Positions 45,263 to 52,958 of a stretch of 64,000 nucleotides of DNA are shown here, in pieces; within the stretch, counting starts at the first letter, position 1, and each line of letters starts with the position of its first letter. The notes beneath the pieces are model-generated. The model searched no databases, was not told the origin of the DNA, and saw nothing but the letters and a program-made list of their open reading frames with translations. Location: contig JAKZAN010000058.1 in NCBI GenBank assembly GCA_023053545.1, positions 124,001 through 188,000 on the forward strand. The letters are read 5' to 3'. This DNA comes from Lepidurus packardi (Eukaryota > Arthropoda > Branchiopoda > Notostraca > Triopsidae). Made by a program: the position numbers and the translations under genes.

Positions 45263-45990
45263 ATTTCCCTACGGACTGAATTAATTCTTTAGGATTGATT
45301 GAATTCCTTTCTTACCGAATTATTTCCTTACGGACTGAATTAATTCCTTACGGACTGAATTAATTCCTTACGGACTGAATTAATTCCTTACGGACTGAAT
45401 TAATTCCTTACGGACTGAATTAATACCTTACGGACTGAATCAAATCCTTACGGACTGAATTAATTCCTTACGGACTGAATTAATTCCTTACGGACTGAAT
45501 TAATTCCTTACGGACTGAATTAATTCCTTACGGACTGAATTAATTCCTTACGGACTGAATTATTTCCTTACGGACTGAATTAATTCTTTAGGATTGATTG
45601 AATTCCTTTCTTACCGAATTAATTCCTTACGGACTGAATCATTTCCCTACGGACTGAATTAATTCTTTAGGATTGATTGAATTCCTTTCTTACCGAATTA
45701 TTTCCTTACGGACTGAATTAATTCCTTACGGACTGAATTAATTCCTTACGGACTGAATTAATTCCTTACGGACTGAATTAATTCCTTACGGACTGAATTA
45801 ATACCTTACGGACTGAATCAAATCCTTACGGACTGAATTAATTCCTTACGGACTGAATTAATTCCTTACGGACTGAATTAATTCCTTACGGACTGAATTA
45901 ATTCCTTACGGACTGAATTAATTCCTTACGGACTGAATTATTTCCTTACGGACTGAATTAATTCTTTAGGATTGATTGAATTCCTTTCTT
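45263..45990 (+). repeat. tandem duplication, period 378 bp
   Basis: Copies 45263-45640 and 45641-~45990. Shared unusual variants are ATTTCCCTACGG (45263 and 45641), TTACCGAATTATTTCC and GAATCAAATCC (CAAATCC at 45441 and 45819). The second copy ends where TTACCG changes to TTACTG near 45992. Confidence 0.75.
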
Positions 45991-46959
45991 ACTGAATTAA
46001 TTCCTTACGGACTGAATTAATTCCTTGCGGACTGAATTAATTCATTACCGACATAATTAAATCCTTACAGACTGAAATTATTCCTTATGGACTTAACTAA
46101 TTCCGTAAGGAATGAATTAATTAATTACGGACTGAAATAATTCCTTACGGACTGAATTAATTCCTTACGGACTGAATTAATTCCTTACGGACTGAATTAA
46201 TTCCTTACGGACTGAATTAATTCCTTACGGACTGTATTAATTCCTTTCTTACTGAATTAATTCCTTAAGGACTGAATTAATTTCATACGGACTGAATTAA
46301 TTCATTACGGACTTAATTAATCCAATACGTACTGAACTTATTCATTACGGACTGAATTATTTCCTTACGGACTGAATTAATTCTTTAGGATTGATTGAAT
46401 TCCTTTCTTACTGAATTAATTCCTTACGGACTGAATTAATTCCTTACGGACTTAATTAATTCCGTAAGGAATGAATTAATTAATTACGGACTGAAATAAT
46501 TCCTTACGGAATGAATTAATTCCTTACGGACTTCATTAATTCCTTTCGGACTGAATTAATACCTTACGGACTTAATTAATTCCTTACGGACTTAATTAAT
46601 TCACTACGGACTGAATTAATACCTTACGGACTGAATTAAATCCTTACGGACAGAATTAATTCCTTACGGACTGAATTAATTCCTTACGGACTTAATTATT
46701 TCCTTACGGACTGAATTAATTCTTTAGGATTGATTGAATTCCTTTCTTACTGAATTAATTCCTTACGGACTGAATTAATTCCTTACGGACTTAATTAATT
46801 CCGTAAGGAATGAATTAATTAAGTACGGACTGAATTAATTACTTACGGACTGAATTAATTCCTTAATTAATTCCTTACGGACTGAATTAATTTCATACGG
46901 ACTGAATTAATTCCTTACGGACTGAATTAATTCCTTACGGACTGAATTAATTCCTTACG

Positions 46960-49354
46960 GACTGAATTATTTCCTTACGGACTGAATTAATTCTTTAGGA
47001 TTGATTGAATTCCTTTCTTACCGAATTAATTCCTTACGGACTGAATTAATTCCTTACGGACTGAATTAATTCCTTACGGACTGAATTAATTCCTTACGGA
47101 CTGAATTAATACCTTACGGACTGAATAAAATCCTTACGGACTGAATTAATTCCTTACGGACTGAATTAATTCCTTACGGACTGAATTAATTCCTTACGGA
47201 CTGAATTAATTCATTACGGACTGAATTATATCCTTACTGACTGAATTATTTCCTTACGGACTGAATTAATTCTTTAGGATTGATTGAATTCCTTTCTTAC
47301 CGAATTAATTCCTTACGGACTGAATTAATTCCTTACGGACTGAATTAATTCCTTACGGACTTAATTATTTCCTTACGGACTGAATTAATTCTTTAGGATT
47401 GATTGAATTCCTTTCTTACTGAATTAATTCCTTACGGACTGAATTAATTCTTTGCGGACTGAATTAATTCATTACCGACATAATTAAATCCTTACAGACT
47501 GAAATTATTCCTTATGGACTTAACTAATTCCGTAAGGAATGAATTAATTAATTACGGACTGAAATAATTCCTTACGGACTGAATTAATTCCTTACGGACT
47601 GAATTAATTCCTTACGGACTGAATTAATTCCTTACGGACTGAATTAATTAGTTACGGACTGAATTAATTCCTTACGGACTGTATTAATTCCTTTCTTACT
47701 GAATTAATTCCTTAAGGACTGAATTAATTCCTTAATTAATTCCTTACGGACTGAATTAATTTCATACGGACTGAATTAATTCATTACGGACTTAATTAAT
47801 CCAATACGTACTGAACTTATTCATTACGGACTGAATTATTTCCTTACGGACTGAATTATTTCCTTACGGACTGAATTATTTCCTTACGGACTGAATTAAT
47901 TCTTTAGGATTGATTGAATTCCTTTCTTACTGAATTAATTCCTTACGGACTGAATTAATTCCTTACGGACTTAATTAATTCCGTAAGGAATGAATTAATT
48001 AATTACGGACTGAAATAATTCCTTACGGAATGAATTAATTCCTTACGGACTTAATTAATTCACTACGGACAGAATTAATACCTTACGGACTGAATTAAAT
48101 ACTTACGGACAGAATTAATTCCTTACGGACTGAATTAATTCCTTACGTACTTAATTATTTCCTTACGGACTGAATTAATTCTTTAGGATTGATTGAATTC
48201 CTTTCTGACTGAATTAATTCCTTACGGACTCAATTAATTCCTTACGGACTGAATTAATTCCTTACGGACTTAATTAATTCCGTAAGGAATTAATTAATTA
48301 ATTACGGACTGAAATAATTCCTTACGGACTGAATTAATTACTTACGGACTGAATTAATTCCTTAATTAATTCCTTACGGACTGAATTAATTTCAAACGGA
48401 CTGAATTAATTCCTTACGGACTGAATTAATTCCTTACGGACTGAATTAATTCCTTACGGACTGAATTATTTCCTTATGGACTGAATTAATTCTTTAGGAT
48501 TGATTGAATTCCTTTCTTACCGAATTAATTCCTTACGGACTGAATTAATTCCTTACGGACTGAATTAATTCCTTACGGACCGAATTAATTCCTTACGGAC
48601 TGAATTAATTCCTTACGGACTGAATGAATACCTTACGGACTGAATTAAATCCTTACGGACTGAATTAATTCCTTACGGACTGAATTAATTCCTTACGGAC
48701 TGAAATAATTCCTTACTGACTGAATTAATTCCTTACGGACTGAATTAATTCCTTACGGACTGAATTAATTCCTTACGGACTTAATTAATTCCTTACGTAC
48801 TTAATTAATTCCTTACGGTCTGAATTAATTCCGTACGGATTTTATTAACTACTTACGGACTGAATTAATTCCTTACGGACTTAATTAATTCCTTACGGAA
48901 TGAATTAATTCCTTACGGACTGAATTAATTCCTTACGGACTGAATTATTTCCTTACGGACTGAATTAATTCTTTAGGATTGATTGAATTCCTTTCTTACC
49001 GAATTAATTCCTTTCGGACTGAATTAATTCCTTACGGACTTAATTATTTCCTTACGGACTGAATTAATTCTTTAGGATTGATTGAATTCCTTTCTTACTG
49101 AATTAATTCCTTACGGACTGAATTAATTCCTTACGGACTTAATTAATTCCTTAATTAATTCCTTACGGACTGAATTAATTTCATACGGACTGAATTAATT
49201 CCTTACGGACTGAATTAATTCCTTACGGACTGAATTAATTCCTTACGGACTGAATTATTTCCTTACGGACTGAATTAATTCTTTAGGATTGATTGAATTC
49301 CTTTCTTACCGAATTAATTCCTTACGGACTGAATTAATTCCTTACGGACTGAAT
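46960..49354 (+). repeat. satellite block paralogous to 53.6-55.85 kb
   Basis: This block reappears to the right of the retrotransposon. GAATAAAATCC is at 47123 and 53759, ATTAGTTACGG at 47647 and 54303, and ATTTTATTAACTAC at 48839 and 55595; the offset drifts from 6636 to 6756 through monomer gains. Its last ~600 bp (48756-49354) also matches 53084-53682 at offset 4328. These paralogues supply insertion-free versions of the retrotransposon site. Confidence 0.75.
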
Positions 49355-49359
49355 TTATT
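49350..49359. repeat. candidate target-site duplication, left
   Basis: TGAATTTATT at the 3' (left) end of the retrotransposon is repeated exactly at 52797-52806. It could be a 10-bp target-site duplication. However, GAATTTATT-like strings are common satellite variants and the (TTA)n tail contributes TTATT, so it may equally be microhomology. Confidence 0.4.
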
Positions 49360-49381
49360 ATTATTATTATTATTATTTATT
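49355..49381 (-). repeat. (TAA)n-type 3' tail with AATAAA
   Basis: On the minus strand the element ends in AATAAATAATAATAAT... with about seven uninterrupted TAA units, joining the satellite after ...GGACTGAAT. A short microsatellite tail in place of poly(A) is known from several non-LTR families. The hexamer AATAAA sits at 49376-49381 (minus strand) and could act as a polyadenylation signal; that role is inferred. Confidence 0.8.
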
Positions 49382-49391
49382 GCAACATATA

Positions 49392-49407
49392 AGGCTTTAT
49401 AAAGCCT
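49392..49407 (-). promoter_or_regulatory. perfect 16-bp palindrome in LINE 3' UTR
   Basis: AGGCTTTATAAAGCCT is its own reverse complement and lies between the ORF2 stop (49416-49418) and the tail. In RNA it could form a hairpin with a 6-bp stem (AGGCTT/AAGCCT) and a short A/U loop. 3'-end hairpins are recognised by the reverse transcriptase in some LINEs, so it may be the RT-binding element. It is visible in the sequence; its role is inferred. Confidence 0.55.
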
Positions 49408-49415
49408 CTTTGTAA

Positions 49416-52244
49416 CTATTTATCTCTACGAAATTGTAACGGGTCAAACATTTTTGAGCCAAAATGCTCATCTAGTGATTTTTTAAATGTCTGTGAGGAG
49501 GAGGATTCGATCACTTTTTCTGGTTGGCTATTCCATTCATCTACGATTCGGTTTTGGAAGGTCCAGCGGCCTACATCTTTGAGGAATCGTTCTGTCTTAA
49601 GTTTTAGGATATGGCCACGACAATTGCTTTGGTTGAAGCACAATATTTGTTCGGCGGACACATTTTCATAATAGGCGTGACACAATTTAAACGCTTCTAT
49701 CAGGTCACCCCGTAGAAACCTATATGCCAGAGTTGGCAGGTTCAAGGCTTTGAGTCTATCTGTATAGGAGAGGTGACGAAGGTTTCCAGGAAATTTGGTT
49801 ATTCTCCTTTGAACTTTTTCTAGGGCTTCTAGGTCCCTGTTGAAGAACGGGCGCGTTACACAGTGGCCGTATTCAAGAATAGGTCTAACGAGCGTTTTAT
49901 ACAGCGTGGACAACATTGTTTTATCCACACAGGTGAAGTTTCGTCTAATTAGTCCAGCTACTCTCGTTGCTTTAGCCGCAATGCTCGCGTAATGTTGGTG
50001 AAAATTAAGTTTTGTGTCAATCAGGACTCCAAGATCCCGTTCACAGTCGGTCTTGGCAATTACTTCGCCACCCAGGACATAACTACTTGTGACAGATTCA
50101 TTTCCAATCCTCAGTTGGTGACACTTTGGGATGTTCAATTCCATCAGCCATTTCTCCATCCAAAGCTCAATACTTTTAATGTCATCTTGGAGCTTAATCA
50201 TATCCTCCGGGCAGTTAATTACGTTACTAATTTTGGTATCATCCGCGTAAAGAAAGACTGTCGACTCAATTTTGTCTGTTAGGTCATTTATATATATGTT
50301 AAATAGTAACGGACCCAGAACCGAGCCCTGAGGAACTCCGCTTAGGACATCTATCACTAAGTCACTGACTTCACCTTCAACACAAACTGACTGCGTCCGA
50401 TTCGTTAAGAAACTTTTAATCCATTTAGTCAGGGTGGGTGAGGTACTAGGACCGAGACCGTAGTCAACTAATTTTTGAATAAGTCTACCATGGGGTACTT
50501 TGTCGAACGCCTTTTTAAGGTCCAGATATATAACATCAGTTTGGAGCCCCTTATCCGCATTCTTTTTCCAGTTCTCGACAGCTAGTAAAAGTTGACTTTC
50601 AGCGGAGCGTCCAGGTAAAAATCCGAACTGTTTATCTGATAATATTTTTCTGTGTCTAAATTCGGTCAAAATGTGGTCAGCAATAATTGATTCGAGGATT
50701 TTGCACGTTACACAAGTTAAACTAATAGGCCTATAATTTGAGGGTAAGTCACGTTTCCCGGATTTAAAGATTGGGGTAACAACAGCACTATTCCATATTG
50801 TCGGGAGTTGGCCAGAGGAAATGGATTTTCGATAAATGAAAGTAAGCGGTTTGACTAGGACAGCAGCAGCTTCCTTGAGGACTTTAGGGTGTAACATGTC
50901 CGGGCCAGGGGACTTGGATGTATCCAACCTGTTAAGTTTCTCTAAAACCATTGACGCGCAAATATTGAGTGGGGGAAAAGGATCTTCCGAGACACAAGAA
51001 TCAACCTCTGTTATATCTATTTCGCGCGTAAATACAACAGAGAAGTGTCGGTTTAGTACATTCGCCTTTTCAATCGGTTCAGAAACAGTAAGTCTCGTGG
51101 TTTCATCTAGTAATGGAGGTATAATGGTTCCGTTCTTTCTTTTCGCATTGACATGTTTCCAGAAGATTTTGGGATTGTCTTTTAAATTTTTTGCCAGTAG
51201 ACTTTCTCTTCTGTTTACTTCCTGTCTGGTGGCTTTGCGCACTTTATTGCGGAAGCGTCGGTAATTTAACTCCAATGAAGAGTCATCTTTGTTTGATTTG
51301 AAGGCATTCCAGGCATCCCTTTTTTCGGCTATTAATTTCAATGTTTCCCTAGAAACTGCTGCTCTACTACTATGTCGTCTAGGCGGTATGAAGCAATATT
51401 CCACAGATTTTACTGTGCGCAGGAACTTGCTGTACAGATCATCCATGGATTCTAAGTCTTGAAATGCTTGATCCCAGTTGACTTTGGAAAGGACTCTTCT
51501 TATCTCCTGGTAGTTGCCTTTATAGTAGTTCGGCCGTTGTATATTCTTCTTTTCCAGTCGGTTAGTTTGCAGGATAAAAGTTATTACAGCATGATCCGAT
51601 TTTCCGATTGGCGACTGGACTTCAACATATGTCACAACCTCGGGGTTACTTACAAGTAGAAGATCGAGCAAGCTCGGTTTGTTTGTTCCACGGACTCGAG
51701 TGGGTTCCTCAATTAATTGGTCAAGGAAGTTATTGTTGAAACAATTAAGAAATACGTTTTCAGGATTAATTTGTTGCGAGTGTGTATAACGGTGTTGCCA
51801 ATTAGCTTTAGGGAGATTGAAGTCACCCACTATGACTATATTTTGATTTGGGGAAGCTGTCATTTCCGAAATTTCAGCGCAAATCTCCTTATCATTTTCT
51901 GCGGTGCTGTAAGGACTTCTATAACACACACCGAAGATCGTATTCATTCCATTTAAATGACTGATTCGTAACCATAACATTTCTTGGGGCACAGATTCAC
52001 GTTGGGGTACGGGGTACACTCTCAAATTGTTTTTACTATAACAAATAACTCCACGCCCAAGGTCACTATCCAAATTGATGTCAAGCGTGTTGTATCCACT
52101 GATTGATAATTCAGCAGCTGTAGGTTTGAACCTGCAGTTTTTAGGTTTAACCTCCACAATTGCTATAATGTCTGGCTCTTCAGATTGTGCAAGTAGTCTC
52201 GTTTCTTCAATTTTGTTTAAAAGAGAATCAGAGTTAAAGAACAT
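49416..52244 (-). CDS. LINE ORF2: endonuclease-reverse transcriptase
   Basis: Uninterrupted 942-codon frame ending in TAG. Residues ~1-230 form an exonuclease-endonuclease-phosphatase (EEP) domain that nicks target DNA: FFN near the N terminus, catalytic Glu31 in IVEVKP, GVCYRSP (~105-111), GDFN (140-143), LLDLLL (192-197) and SDH (216-218). After a basic linker, the reverse transcriptase spans ~440-750: FGFLPGRSAESQLL (540-553), motif A YLDLKKAFD with Asp575, motif B SGVPQGSVLGP (635-645), the YADD catalytic box (666-669) and DLGVLID (737-743). The C-terminal ~190 residues contain VRPILEYG (786-793) and VQRRITK (811-817), with no RNase H. All expected catalytic residues are present. The chosen ATG lies inside the first conserved endonuclease strand, and the frame stays open 19 codons further upstream to the ORF1 TGA, so translation may start earlier or by readthrough. 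Confidence 0.95.
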   Translation of the reverse strand: MFFNSDSLLNKIEETRLLAQSEEPDIIAIVEVKPKNCRFKPTAAELSISGYNTLDINLDSDLGRGVICYSKNNLRVYPVPQRESVPQEMLWLRISHLNGMNTIFGVCYRSPYSTAENDKEICAEISEMTASPNQNIVIVGDFNLPKANWQHRYTHSQQINPENVFLNCFNNNFLDQLIEEPTRVRGTNKPSLLDLLLVSNPEVVTYVEVQSPIGKSDHAVITFILQTNRLEKKNIQRPNYYKGNYQEIRRVLSKVNWDQAFQDLESMDDLYSKFLRTVKSVEYCFIPPRRHSSRAAVSRETLKLIAEKRDAWNAFKSNKDDSSLELNYRRFRNKVRKATRQEVNRRESLLAKNLKDNPKIFWKHVNAKRKNGTIIPPLLDETTRLTVSEPIEKANVLNRHFSVVFTREIDITEVDSCVSEDPFPPLNICASMVLEKLNRLDTSKSPGPDMLHPKVLKEAAAVLVKPLTFIYRKSISSGQLPTIWNSAVVTPIFKSGKRDLPSNYRPISLTCVTCKILESIIADHILTEFRHRKILSDKQFGFLPGRSAESQLLLAVENWKKNADKGLQTDVIYLDLKKAFDKVPHGRLIQKLVDYGLGPSTSPTLTKWIKSFLTNRTQSVCVEGEVSDLVIDVLSGVPQGSVLGPLLFNIYINDLTDKIESTVFLYADDTKISNVINCPEDMIKLQDDIKSIELWMEKWLMELNIPKCHQLRIGNESVTSSYVLGGEVIAKTDCERDLGVLIDTKLNFHQHYASIAAKATRVAGLIRRNFTCVDKTMLSTLYKTLVRPILEYGHCVTRPFFNRDLEALEKVQRRITKFPGNLRHLSYTDRLKALNLPTLAYRFLRGDLIEAFKLCHAYYENVSAEQILCFNQSNCRGHILKLKTERFLKDVGRWTFQNRIVDEWNSQPEKVIESSSSQTFKKSLDEHFGSKMFDPLQFRRDK

Positions 52245-52301
52245 ACATTTTAAATCCCGGTTCTTGGTCTTTAATCTGGAAGGCTTTGCCCTGGAGTTAT
52301 G

Positions 52302-52304
52302 TCA
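52302..52304 (-). other. single in-frame TGA between ORF1 and ORF2
   Basis: The ORF1 stop TGA (context GAT TGA CAT) lies in exactly the same frame as ORF2: 52301 to 52244 is 57 bases, 19 codons, with no further stop. The linker codons end ...KNRDLKC immediately before the ORF2 methionine. A TGA followed by C is a comparatively leaky stop context. The element could use readthrough, termination-reinitiation, or have a fused ORF broken by one mutation in this copy. Confidence 0.75.
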
Positions 52305-52800
52305 ATCCTGCTGAGAGATAGGTGCAACTGCGTTCGACGATTTTTCTACACGCTGGTTCGTGGATAAACTAGGATAGTTACCAGCGCCTGAGCGCGCATT
52401 GTGCGATTTTTGTTCTCTCTCCTTCTTCTCTTTCTGTCTAATAGGGCAACTTGCGTCAAAAGCAAAGTGTTCACCTTTGCAATTCACACATTTTTTGGTA
52501 TCCTCCAAGCATTTCCTTGTGTCATGTTTTTGGGCACATTTTCCACAAGTTGGTTCTTTATCTCGGCATACCGCGGCTACGTGGCCGTATGCTTGACAGC
52601 GAAAGCATTGATGATACTGAGGGGGGTTGTTGTCTTCTACTTTAATTCGCCTATTAAAGGCAAAGAGCATTCCAGCCCGCAGCAGATTTGCCTTCTTCTC
52701 AATGCAGTCACACGAGACCAATAGAGACCCATAGGCCTTCTTACTGCTGGGATTTAGCCATTTAACTTTTTCTGCATTGAATACGACGTTCAGACTTGAA
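52302..52800 (-). CDS. LINE ORF1, 5'-truncated, zinc-knuckle nucleic-acid-binding protein
   Basis: Open frame of 165 codons, reaching the satellite junction with no upstream start, so the N-terminal part is lost. The beginning (VKWLNPSSKKAYGSLLVS) resembles the gag-like region that precedes the knuckles in Jockey/CR1 ORF1 proteins. Three knuckles follow, numbered from the V at codon 28 as residue 2: C39-C42-H47-C52 (CX2CX4HX4C), C59-C62-H66-C71 (CX2CX3HX4C) and C78-C81-H85-C92 (CX2CX3HX6C). A lysine/glutamate-rich stretch and a Ser/Asn-rich tail end in ISQQD before TGA. Such proteins bind element RNA in the ribonucleoprotein particle. An apparent start at 52721 is TTG, not ATG, so there is no reason to begin the gene there. 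This copy cannot supply full ORF1 function. Confidence 0.88.
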
Positions 52801-52806
52801 TTTATT
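52797..52806. repeat. candidate target-site duplication, right
   Basis: TGAATTTATT spans the junction between the truncated 5' end of the LINE and inverted satellite, matching 49350-49359. See the left partner for the alternative of microhomology. Confidence 0.4.
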
Positions 52807-52934
52807 CAGTCCGTAAGGAATTAATTAAGGAATTAATTCAGTCCTTAAGGAATTAATTCAGTAAGAAAGGAATTAATACAGTCCGTAAGGAATTAATTCA
52901 GTCCGTAACTAATTAATTCAGTCCGTAAGGAATT
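52804..52934 (-). repeat. 131-bp satellite segment in inverted orientation
   Basis: The only satellite in the window whose monomers run the opposite way for more than one unit. Reverse-complemented, it matches 47626-47756 over its whole length, including the linked markers AGTTACGG, GACTGTATTAATT, CCTTTCTTACTG, CCTTAAGGACTG and CCTTAATTAATTCC in order. The copy at ~54283-54413 matches equally well. It abuts the truncated 5' end of the LINE on one side and forward satellite on the other. Confidence 0.93.
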
Positions 52935-52958
52935 AATTCCTTACGGACTGAATTAATT
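52911..52958. repeat. 48-bp perfect palindrome at satellite inversion point
   Basis: Centre between 52934 and 52935. The left arm ends GTCCGTAAGGAATT and the right arm begins AATTCCTTACGGAC; 24 bp on each side match perfectly. Beyond them the symmetry continues with mismatches (AACT against CCTT) through the inverted segment. It could extrude as a cruciform. It marks the return of the array to forward orientation. Confidence 0.9.

Larger units (their letters stand above)
1..49354 (+). repeat. 20-bp satellite array, left arm
   Basis: Uninterrupted head-to-tail array of the 20-bp monomer TTCCTTACGGACTGAATTAA, read on the + strand. It has about 35 percent GC and one CpG per monomer (in TTACGG). 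Variants seen throughout include CCTTATGG, CCTTACAG, CATTACCGACAT, CCTTTCGG, CACTACGG and CAATACGTAC, plus short monomers such as CCTTAATTAATTCC. All forward frames meet TAA or TGA within a few codons, so it is non-coding. No orientation switch was seen before the retrotransposon. Variants recur in fixed order, which shows higher-order organisation. Pericentromeric, centromeric or sex-chromosome heterochromatin are all possible locations; the sequence alone does not decide between them. Confidence 0.98.
49355..52803 (-). mobile_element. 5'-truncated non-LTR retrotransposon (CR1/L2/Jockey-like LINE)
   Basis: The only non-satellite DNA in the window. Read on the minus strand it holds the end of an ORF1 with three zinc knuckles, an in-frame stop, a full endonuclease/reverse transcriptase frame, a ~35-bp 3' UTR and a (TAA)n-type tail. 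ORF1 is open right up to the satellite junction at ~52800, so the 5' UTR and the start of ORF1 are missing, as expected from incomplete target-primed reverse transcription. No LTR, integrase or RNase H was seen. An apurinic-type endonuclease with RT, no RNase H and a CCHC ORF1 fits the CR1/L2/Jockey group; I cannot fix the clade by eye. The intact ORF2 suggests a young insertion. Confidence 0.93.

Noticed and set aside
1-49354. CRISPR-like direct repeats
   Set aside because: Units abut without unique spacers and grade into one another; this is a tandem satellite.
49355-49381. Independent TTA microsatellite
   Set aside because: It sits exactly at the 3' end of the LINE and is better explained as its tail.
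49416-52244. Retrovirus or LTR retrotransposon pol gene
   Set aside because: The frame starts with an EEP endonuclease and has LINE-type RT motifs; there is no protease, integrase, RNase H or LTR.
52302-52721. ORF1 as a complete 139-residue protein
   Set aside because: The supposed start is TTG and the frame is open for 26 more codons to the satellite junction, so it is a truncated gene and not a small complete one.
49992-52724. Several small forward-strand open frames of about 64-142 codons
   Set aside because: They are antisense shadows of ORF1/ORF2, overlap conserved motifs on the other strand and show no recognisable domain.
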